Of a DNA stretch of 64,000 bases, positions 57,846 through 64,000 are shown in pieces (position 1 is the stretch's first letter; the number at the start of each line of letters is the position of its first letter). The stretch is taken from NCBI RefSeq assembly GCF_023051145.1, contig NZ_JALKFS010000005.1, positions 2,435,733-2,499,732 of the forward strand, given 5' to 3'. The position numbers and the translations under genes were made by a program. The notes under the pieces are model-generated. The model was given only the letters and a program-made list of their open reading frames with translations, was not told where the DNA came from and did no database searches. Origin of the DNA: Williamsia sp. DF01-3 (GTDB taxonomy: Bacteria; Actinomycetota; Actinomycetes; Mycobacteriales; Mycobacteriaceae).

Positions 57846-58762
57846 GTGACGACTGAGCCGGTTCCCGAGCGATTCGCAGTGGTGACGGTGACGTACTCGT
57901 CAGGCGAGTATCTGTCCCGTTTCATCCAGACGCTCGAACACGCATCGACCACCCTTCCGACGGTGATCCTCGCCGACAACGGTTCCGATGACGGCGCCCC
58001 TGAGGCGGCTGCGGAGAAGTACGACCACGTGTCGCTGCTGCACACGGGCGGAAACATCGGCTACGGGGGCGCGGTCAACCGTGCGGTGGCCGAGGTCGAC
58101 CCCTCCATCGAGTTCGTGGTGGTGGCCAACCCCGATGTCGAGTGGGGTCCGGGTTCCATCGATCAACTCCTCGAGGCAGCAGAGCGATGGCCGCAGGCCG
58201 GGGCACTGGGACCGCTGATCCACGAGCCCGATGGCAGTATCTATCCGTCGGCCCGCCGGGTGCCCGACATCGTGTCGGGGACAGGGCATGCGGTCCTCGG
58301 AACGGTCTGGAAGTCCAACCCGTGGACTGCCGCGTACCGACAGGCGGACGAGGACATCTCCGAGCGGCCGGTCGGGTGGCTGTCCGGGTCATGTCTGCTG
58401 CTCCGTCGTCGCGCGTTCGATGCCATCGACGGATTCGACTCGCGCTACTTCATGTACATGGAGGACGTGGACCTGGGCGACCGGCTCGGCCGCGCCGGCT
58501 GGCTCAATGTCTACGTGCCAGACGCGGAGGTCCTGCACGCCAAGGGCACGCCGCCGGCCGCAATCCCGAGCTGATGCTCCCCGCGCACCACCGCAGTGCC
58601 TACCGATTCCAGGCCGACCGCCACCCGCATTGGTGGCAAGCGCCCCTGCGGCTCGTACTCCGTGCCGGTCTCGGTGCGCGCTCGGCGGTTGTCGTGGCTG
58701 CGGCAAAACGAGCTCAACGACGTGAGAAGTCCCCAACCGGATCGGCGAAAGGTACTCCGTGA
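57846..58762 (+). CDS. wbbL: Rhamnosyltransferase WbbL (apparent one-base frameshift)
   Basis: This GT2-family transferase attaches rhamnose to the GlcNAc-PP-decaprenol linker for arabinogalactan. It shows FAVVTVTYSSGEYLSRF, ADNGSDDG, GGNIGYGGAVN, VVVANPDVEWGPGS, and GWLSGSCLLLRRRAFDAIDGFDSRYFMYMEDVDLGDRLG. The frame then ends after VLHAKGTPPAA, but the next frame continues HAAGRNPELMLPAHHRSAYRFQADRH, matching recalled WbbL1, to 58762. A missing base in GGG near 58543-58546 explains it. The start GTG 57846 was chosen to match the family. It overlaps manB by four bases at its restored end. Confidence 0.9.
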
Positions 58763-59877
58763 CCACCATCGACACCGCTCAGACGACCAACGACGACCCG
58801 GCGCGGCATCGCGACGTCCAGGCGGTGATCTTGGTGGGCGGCAAGGGAACCCGCCTGCGACCACTCACCCTGTCTGCTCCCAAGCCGATGCTCCCGACCG
58901 CGGGACTGCCGTTCCTCACCCACCTCCTCGCGCGGATCAGCGCGGCGGGGATCACCAAGATCGTGCTCGGCACCTCGTTCAAATCCCAAGTGTTCGAGCA
59001 GTATTTCGGTGACGGATCGAAGATGGGCTTGTCCATCACCTACGTCCACGAGTCCGAGCCCCTCGGTACCGGCGGCGGTATCCGTAACGTGCTATCCGAG
59101 CTGACCGCGGAGAACATCCTCGTGTTCAACGGAGATGTGTTGTGCGGCACCGACGTCCGAGCGGTTCTCGACACCCACCAGACCTCCGGGGCGGAGGTGA
59201 CCCTGCATCTGGTCCGGGTGGGTGACCCACGTGCCTTCGGGTGTGTGCCGACCGACGACACCGGCCGGGTGACCGCATTCCTCGAAAAGACCCAGGATCC
59301 CCCGACGGACCAGATCAACGCGGGCTGTTACGTCTTCAAGCGGTCGGTCATCGAGTCCATCCCGGACGATAGGCCGGTGTCGGTGGAGCGCGAGGTGTTC
59401 CCGCAACTCCTCGCCGACGACCATCATGTCCAGGGCCACGTCGACTCCGGTTACTGGCGTGACATGGGAACTCCCGAGGACTTCGTGCGTGGCTCGGCCG
59501 ACCTCGTCCGAGGGATCGCGCCGTCGCCGGCACTCACCGGACCGCGCGGCGAATCGTTGGTGCACGAAGGCGCCGGCGTGGGGCCGGGTGCACTTCTGAT
59601 CGGCGGCACTGTGGTCGGACGTGGTGCGGAGATCGGCGCGGGCGCGCGCCTCGACGGCGCGGTGATCTTCGACGGAGCCGTCGTGGAGGCCGGTGCGGTG
59701 ATCGAACGCAGCATCATCGGCTTCGGCGCGCGCATCGGACCCCGCGCCCTCGTCCGCGACGGTGTGATCGGTGACGGCGCCGACATCGGGGCGCGCTGTG
59801 AGTTGCTCCGTGGCGCGCGGGTGTGGCCTGGTGTGACCATCCCCGACGGCGGCCTGAGGTTCTCGACCGATGTCTGA
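58759..59877 (+). CDS. manB: NDP-sugar pyrophosphorylase (ManB/mannose-1-phosphate guanylyltransferase-like)
   Basis: This 372-residue nucleotidyltransferase has ILVGGKGTRLRPLTLSAPKPMLP at about residues 24-46, NGDVLCGTDV, VEREVFPQLL, and a C-terminal left-handed beta-helix of hexapeptide-like repeats (VGPGALLIGGTVVGRGAEIGAGARL onward). It corresponds to M. tuberculosis Rv3264c, annotated ManB, and would make GDP-mannose or a related sugar nucleotide. GTG 58759 overlaps wbbL by four bases, and its own stop overlaps the hydrolase start by eight bases. Confidence 0.9.
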   Translation: MTTIDTAQTTNDDPARHRDVQAVILVGGKGTRLRPLTLSAPKPMLPTAGLPFLTHLLARISAAGITKIVLGTSFKSQVFEQYFGDGSKMGLSITYVHESEPLGTGGGIRNVLSELTAENILVFNGDVLCGTDVRAVLDTHQTSGAEVTLHLVRVGDPRAFGCVPTDDTGRVTAFLEKTQDPPTDQINAGCYVFKRSVIESIPDDRPVSVEREVFPQLLADDHHVQGHVDSGYWRDMGTPEDFVRGSADLVRGIAPSPALTGPRGESLVHEGAGVGPGALLIGGTVVGRGAEIGAGARLDGAVIFDGAVVEAGAVIERSIIGFGARIGPRALVRDGVIGDGADIGARCELLRGARVWPGVTIPDGGLRFSTDV

Positions 59878-60658
59878 GACGTCTCCCAGCTTCAAACGCT
59901 TTGTCGCCCTAGGAGATTCGTTCGCCGAGGGTGTGGGGGACGTCGAACCCCGCTGCCCGAACGGGGTGCGCGGCTGGGCCGATCGGGTCGCGGAGGTGAT
60001 GGCCAGGGAGGACCCCGAGTTCCGGTACGCGAATCTGGCGATCCGCGGACGGCTGCTGCCCGCGGTACTCGGCGAACAACTCGAGCCCGCCCTGGCGATG
60101 AAACCGGACCTGGCGACCATCTGCGCAGGGGCCAACGATCTGCTTCGACCCAGCGTCGACATCGACGCGTTGATCGAGTCGTACGACGCGGCGGTCGGCC
60201 GGCTCCAGGACGCAGGCGCGACCGTGATCGCTTTCACCGCGTACGACACCGGCGGGAAATCCGTCTTCGGCGCACTGCGCGGCCGGTTCGCCGTCTTCAA
60301 CGAGTTGCTGCGCGAGGTCGTGGAGGAGCGCAACCTCGTGCTGGTCGACTTCTGGCGGATGCGGATCTTCCGCGAGCGTCGCATGTGGGAGTTCGACCGG
60401 ATGCACATGTCGTCGGCCGGCCACGTCTACATGGCGATCGAGGTGCTGCGGGCGCTCGGCATCGAGCACGATCTCGTCCCGGTGGATTTCGGTCCGGCGC
60501 AACTGGTCTCGCCGACCCAGCGGCGCCGCGAGGGTCGTCAGTGGACGGTCGAGTACGCGATCCCGTGGGTCGGTCGTCGGCTCCGTGGGGTCTCCACCGG
60601 CGACACGATCGCGCCGAAGTATCCCGAGTTGACCGCGATGGCGCCCAGCGCCGACTGA
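59870..60658 (+). CDS. SGNH/GDSL hydrolase
   Basis: This 262-residue hydrolase has block I FVALGDSFAEGVGD with Ser17, block III-like GANDLL and C-terminal catalytic pair DRMHMSSAGH. There is no signal peptide, so it is probably cytoplasmic. The tail RRLRGVSTGDTIAPKYPEL is basic. It overlaps manB by eight bases, so it is translationally coupled to the rhamnose/mannose operon, possibly editing an acylated intermediate. Substrate is unknown. Confidence 0.88.
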   Translation: MSETSPSFKRFVALGDSFAEGVGDVEPRCPNGVRGWADRVAEVMAREDPEFRYANLAIRGRLLPAVLGEQLEPALAMKPDLATICAGANDLLRPSVDIDALIESYDAAVGRLQDAGATVIAFTAYDTGGKSVFGALRGRFAVFNELLREVVEERNLVLVDFWRMRIFRERRMWEFDRMHMSSAGHVYMAIEVLRALGIEHDLVPVDFGPAQLVSPTQRRREGRQWTVEYAIPWVGRRLRGVSTGDTIAPKYPELTAMAPSAD

Positions 60659-60697
60659 CTCGCGCTCGCGCAAATCCTCGGTGGTGCGGCAGACCGC

Positions 60698-61404
60698 TCA
60701 GCCGAGGTCGGTGCGTGCCTTGGCCGCTGCGAGCAGGCCCCGGCCGAGCGGGATCACCACCGGGAGCAGTGTGTCGTCGTCGGCGATCAGCAAGGCGCCT
60801 TCACGCGCGGCCTGGGCCGCAGGGTCGGTGCTGGCAGGATCTGCGACCGTGCCGTCGGCCGACGCGTTGTGCACGATGAGAATCCCCCGCCGCGCAGCAG
60901 ACGCAGGCCCTCGGCGACGTAGCGCGGTTGATCGGTCACCGCGCCGTCGACGAACACCAGGTCGTAGCTCGCGTCGGCGAGGCGGGGGAGCACCTCGGCT
61001 GCCCGACCGTTGATCAATCGGGTCCGCGACGGGCTGATCCCGGCGGTGGTGAAGGCAAGTCTCGCTGCCCGGTGGTACTCGGCCTCGGCGTCGATGGTGG
61101 TCAGGACGCCATCGGTCCGCATGCCGTTGAGCAACCACAGCCCGCTGATACCTGCGCCGGTACCCACCTCGACAACCGCTTTCGCGTCGACCAATCGCGC
61201 CAGCAGCGACAGGGTTGCCCCGACTGCGGGGGTGATCGCCGGCGCACCCAACTCGTCGGAACGCTCCCGAGCGAGGCGCAGTGCCTCGTCTTCGACGATC
61301 GCGGCTTCGGCGTAGCGGCTCAACACGGCCGGGTCGATGACGGGACCGGACGCCCCGGAGGGGGCAGTCGCATCTGGATCGGCGGGGGAGCTGTGGTCGG
61401 ACAC
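60698..61404 (-). CDS. O-methyltransferase beside sigE (apparent one-base frameshift)
   Basis: This protein has the SAM-binding motif [21 protein letters not shown] and [21 protein letters not shown], then [10 protein letters not shown], of small-molecule O-methyltransferases, as at Rv1220c next to sigE. The frame ends in noise after LLRGGG, while the next frame has [17 protein letters not shown] and the proper ending ARTDLG at 60698. Adding one base in the CCCCC run at 60884-60888 restores it, giving about 235 residues. It is divergent from sigE. Confidence 0.86.
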
Positions 61405-61545
61405 AGGGTCGAGGTTAACTCCGGGGTCCGAGATAGGGTCGCAGGCGCGCTGAGCAGCGATTCTGCCGCAGCGAGAGCCGCCACACTCTCAGGTAACACT
61501 CAGCCCGCTCATAGTGCGCGCACACCCCCGTCGGACAAGGTCATA

Positions 61546-61574
61546 GGGGAACAACGAAGCAGGCTTTGATGTTG
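61546..61574 (+). promoter_or_regulatory. ECF-type promoter-like sequence at the 5' end of sigE
   Basis: GGGGAAC (61546-61552) and GTTG (61571-61574), spaced 18 bases from GGAAC, look like -35 and -10 boxes of an ECF sigma factor, possibly SigE itself. If used, translation would start at ATG 61587 or 61626, not 61569. Confidence 0.45.
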
Positions 61575-62342
61575 ACCGAACTGGGTATGAGTACTTCAGC
61601 GAATCAGCTAAAAGGGTGCGAACCAATGACCGTCCACCGACGGTCCGCGGAGAAAGTGGAGCTGACCGTGGCTGATGTCAACCGAGACGCCGAGAACACC
61701 GGGACCGACGCAGTCGTGGGCGAGTTCGATCTCGTCCGGGAAGACGCGGTCGATGCGGTGGTGCCCGAGTCCGGGACGGCACGGTTCGATGCCACCGGTG
61801 ACACGGCTCTGATGCCCGCGTGGGACGACCTGGTTCGTGAACATGCCGACCGCGTCTACCGCCTTGCCTACCGGCTTTCCGGTAATCAGCACGACGCCGA
61901 AGACCTCACCCAGGAGACATTCATCCGGGTGTTCCGATCGCTCTCGAGTTACCGGGCCGGAACGTTCGAGGGCTGGCTGCACCGCATCACCACCAACCTG
62001 TTCCTGGACATGGTGCGTCGACGCAACAAGATCCGCATGGAGGCATTGCCCGAGGACTACGAGCGCGTGCCGGGCAACGACCCCAATCCCGAGCAGATCT
62101 TCCACGACGCGAACCTCGACCCCGACCTCCAGACCGCGCTCGATTCGTTGGCCCCGGAGTTCCGTGCCGCGGTGGTCCTCTGCGACATCGAGGGATTGTC
62201 GTACGAGGAGATCGCCGCGACGCTCGGAGTCAAGCTCGGAACAGTTCGCAGCCGGATCCACCGTGGTCGCCAAGCGATCCGAGACAACCTCGCGGCCAGC
62301 GGCCACCACTCCGGTCGATCGGTACTCGCTCACGATTTCTGA
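61569..62342 (+). CDS. sigE: ECF sigma factor SigE
   Basis: This sigma factor of up to 257 residues, the same length as recalled M. tuberculosis SigE, has region 2 ([28 protein letters not shown]), [30 protein letters not shown] and region 4 ([51 protein letters not shown]). It directs envelope-stress genes. Possible starts are 61569, 61587 and 61626 (the last with AAGGG upstream); multiple starts are known in this family. It is followed by rseA, its anti-sigma factor, and htrA, a membrane protease. Confidence 0.95.
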   Translation: MLTELGMSTSANQLKGCEPMTVHRRSAEKVELTVADVNRDAENTGTDAVVGEFDLVREDAVDAVVPESGTARFDATGDTALMPAWDDLVREHADRVYRLAYRLSGNQHDAEDLTQETFIRVFRSLSSYRAGTFEGWLHRITTNLFLDMVRRRNKIRMEALPEDYERVPGNDPNPEQIFHDANLDPDLQTALDSLAPEFRAAVVLCDIEGLSYEEIAATLGVKLGTVRSRIHRGRQAIRDNLAASGHHSGRSVLAHDF

Positions 62343-62511
62343 GCGCCGGCGCCGGACTTCGGTCCCGTTGATGGGAACTCCGCCGCCGCACTGACCGTTC
62401 TTCTTTCAGGAAACTCGTCTTTTTCGATGGGTTTCGTGCGGCGTGGAATGGCCGCAGTCCGTACAGTCGAGTCCGGGCATCGAGTAGACGGCAGCGGAAG
62501 GGGCGATCGTG

Positions 62512-63009
62512 ATGAGCGACCACACACCCGACGACTCCGCCGACGAGACAGTCGACGCGCGAGACGAGTCCAGAGGCATGCGCAATCGGCGCCGCGTCCT
62601 GGGGTGGTTGCCGACCTCGGCGATGGTCACCACCAACAGGAACTATCGGGCCCCCGGCACGCAAGGTGGTCGCAAGTTCCTGTCGACCGAACACCTCGCG
62701 ACCGAGGCTGTCGCTGCTTACGTCGACGGCGAATTGCGGATGAACGCCTACATGCGAGCGTCTCAGCATCTCGAGATGTGTGCCCAGTGCCGTGCCGAGG
62801 TCGACGCGCAGAGCGCCGCACGGTCGGCGCTCCGACGCTCGGGCGAGATCCCGATGCCCGCGCGTCTGCTCGGCGAACTCAATCAGATCCCGACCCGGGA
62901 GATCGACCTCCGCGCGGCAGGTGATGCCGGTACGAAGGCCAACGCCGATTCCCACCTCGACGCACCCGGATTCCCCGTTCATCGCGGTCAGCGGCGACGC
63001 GATCGTTAG
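62512..63009 (+). CDS. rseA: Anti-sigma factor RseA
   Basis: This 165-residue cytoplasmic anti-sigma factor has a zinc-binding ZAS motif His86-x3-Cys90-x2-Cys93 (HLEMCAQC) and the preceding STEHLATEAVAAYVDGELRMNAYMRASQ. It binds SigE and releases it on stress. ATG 62512 has GGAAGGGG upstream. The C-terminal end is basic (RGQRRRDR), as in the M. tuberculosis protein. It follows sigE by about 170 bases in which I see nothing else. Confidence 0.94.
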   Translation: MSDHTPDDSADETVDARDESRGMRNRRRVLGWLPTSAMVTTNRNYRAPGTQGGRKFLSTEHLATEAVAAYVDGELRMNAYMRASQHLEMCAQCRAEVDAQSAARSALRRSGEIPMPARLLGELNQIPTREIDLRAAGDAGTKANADSHLDAPGFPVHRGQRRRDR

Positions 63010-63127
63010 CGACTGTGCCAGGTAGCCTCGGTGAGGATCTCACCGGCGCCGCCGGAGTGATCGTCCAGCGATCAGCCGCAAGCGAGGGGTTCGAGTTTTT
63101 CATGACACCGGTGACACGGGCGGGCCG

Positions 63128-64000
63128 ATGACCGAGACCGACAAGCACGGCTCCACGCCATCATCGAATCCCTACACGGCTCCGCCTGCCGCCGGCACAG
63201 TCGGTCAGGCACCTCGACTCGCGCCCCGGCCCAACGATCACCCTCCTGTTCCCGAGCGAACTGCCGCCGTCTTCGGTAGGCCCGAGGGGGTCACAGGGGC
63301 CTTCGCTGCCCCGGGGTACGCCCGGAGTCGTCCCCAGCAGCCTGTGGTCGCCGACCCCGACCCGGTGTTGCGCGAGGCCTTCTCTCGGCCTGAGGGTGCC
63401 GGCACCCTGCAACGCGACCCGGATTCCCGCTTCGGGGAATCAGAGGAACCCGAGTCCACACCCGACCCCTGGCGGGACCCGGACGCTCCGGCGCAACTGA
63501 GTTCGCCTGCCGTGGACACCCCACCGCCCGCCGAGCCCACGGTGCCCGGACGCAAACTCGGGGTCCGCGAAGTGCTCTTCGACCGCAAGGTGAGCTGGCG
63601 GGCTCTATCCGTGCTCGCCGTGATCGCGCTGGTGGTCGGGGTGATCGGTGGTGTGGTCGGCCGGGTCACCGCGGAGGTCACCGAACCCCTTCATTCGAAT
63701 ACCGTCAGCCTCTCGGGCAGCGACGACGACAACGAAGACGAACCACGTAGTCAGGTCGCCCGCGTCGCCGAAGCTGTGGAAAAAGCGGTGGTGATGGTCG
63801 ATGTCCGGTTGCCGAACGGCGGTGGCACCGGATCCGGTGTGGTGATCGACAAGGCCGGCTACATCGTCACGAACAACCACGTGATCTCCATGGCGGCGAA
63901 CGACCGCAGCGCGAAGCTAGAGGTGGTGTTCTCCGACCGCACCCGCGTTCCCGCCCGCATCGTGGGCCGCGACATCCGCACCGACCTCGCCGTGCTCAAG
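63128..64000 (+). CDS. htrA: HtrA/DegP-type serine protease, N-terminal part (cut by window end)
   Basis: These first 291 codons have a long Pro/Glu-rich cytoplasmic segment, a transmembrane helix at about 159-180 (LSVLAVIALVVGVIGGVVG) and the start of a trypsin-like domain: GTGSGVVIDKAGYIVTNNHV with catalytic His251, then RTDLAVLK with the likely Asp. The serine and PDZ domain lie beyond the window. ATG 63128 is chosen since upstream frames close. HtrA degrades misfolded envelope proteins and works with SigE/RseA. Confidence 0.93.
   Translation, partial: MTETDKHGSTPSSNPYTAPPAAGTVGQAPRLAPRPNDHPPVPERTAAVFGRPEGVTGAFAAPGYARSRPQQPVVADPDPVLREAFSRPEGAGTLQRDPDSRFGESEEPESTPDPWRDPDAPAQLSSPAVDTPPPAEPTVPGRKLGVREVLFDRKVSWRALSVLAVIALVVGVIGGVVGRVTAEVTEPLHSNTVSLSGSDDDNEDEPRSQVARVAEAVEKAVVMVDVRLPNGGGTGSGVVIDKAGYIVTNNHVISMAANDRSAKLEVVFSDRTRVPARIVGRDIRTDLAVLK

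Overview
The window is high-GC DNA from an actinobacterium of the order Mycobacteriales, most like Gordonia or a close relative. The evidence is gene content and order: an accD5/accE5/maf/sseA/sufE/accA3 acyl-CoA carboxylase block, purK/purE/fadE25, a LytR-CpsA-Psr protein beside rmlD/wbbL/manB, and sigE/rseA/htrA. All of these have close Mycobacterium tuberculosis counterparts recalled from memory. The genus is an inference, since no database search was possible. I saw no rRNA, tRNA, insertion sequence, prophage or CRISPR array.

Layout. 1-2.4 kb: the 5' end of an Lhr-type helicase, then a cobalamin riboswitch ahead of cbtB, cbtA and a phosphatase-fold protein that has lost both catalytic histidines. 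2.4-8.3 kb: an acyl-CoA dehydrogenase with a terminator, then a tightly overlapping operon of a TetR regulator, a Baeyer-Villiger-type monooxygenase, a ChoD-like GMC oxidoreductase and an acetoacetate-decarboxylase-like protein. 8.3-14.9 kb: a purine-type molybdenum hydroxylase, its FAD subunit, a deaminase and an APC permease. 15-18.5 kb: pyruvate carboxylase. 18.5-26.1 kb: a GntR-controlled catabolic cluster (HMG-CoA-lyase-like, class III CoA-transferase, hydantoinase A and B, isochorismatase-like amidase) whose substrate is unknown. 26.1-28.9 kb: uricase, hydroxyisourate hydrolase, OHCU decarboxylase and a MobA-like protein, which complete a purine-to-allantoin route with the 8-13 kb genes.

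29-39.4 kb is the acyl-CoA carboxylase locus with two PapA-type acyltransferases inserted around sseA/sufE, followed by birA. 39.4-47.6 kb has small membrane proteins, an OmpR-type two-component system, gtrA, purK, purE, a dienelactone-hydrolase-like gene and fadE25. 47.7-53 kb has a DesK/LuxR-type two-component system with a MacB-like ABC exporter. 53-60.7 kb has a radical SAM protein with an SOS-box-like site, a TIGR03089-like protein, an LCP ligase, rmlD, wbbL, manB and an SGNH hydrolase. 60.7-64 kb is the envelope-stress locus: O-methyltransferase, sigE, rseA and truncated htrA.

Six otherwise normal genes carry an apparent one-base deletion inside short G/C runs (near 11.82, 39.96, 42.77, 52.77, 58.54 and 60.89 kb). 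In each case the expected C- or N-terminal half continues in the next frame. All shift the same way, so residual sequencing error is the most likely explanation, and those genes are given with their inferred full extents.
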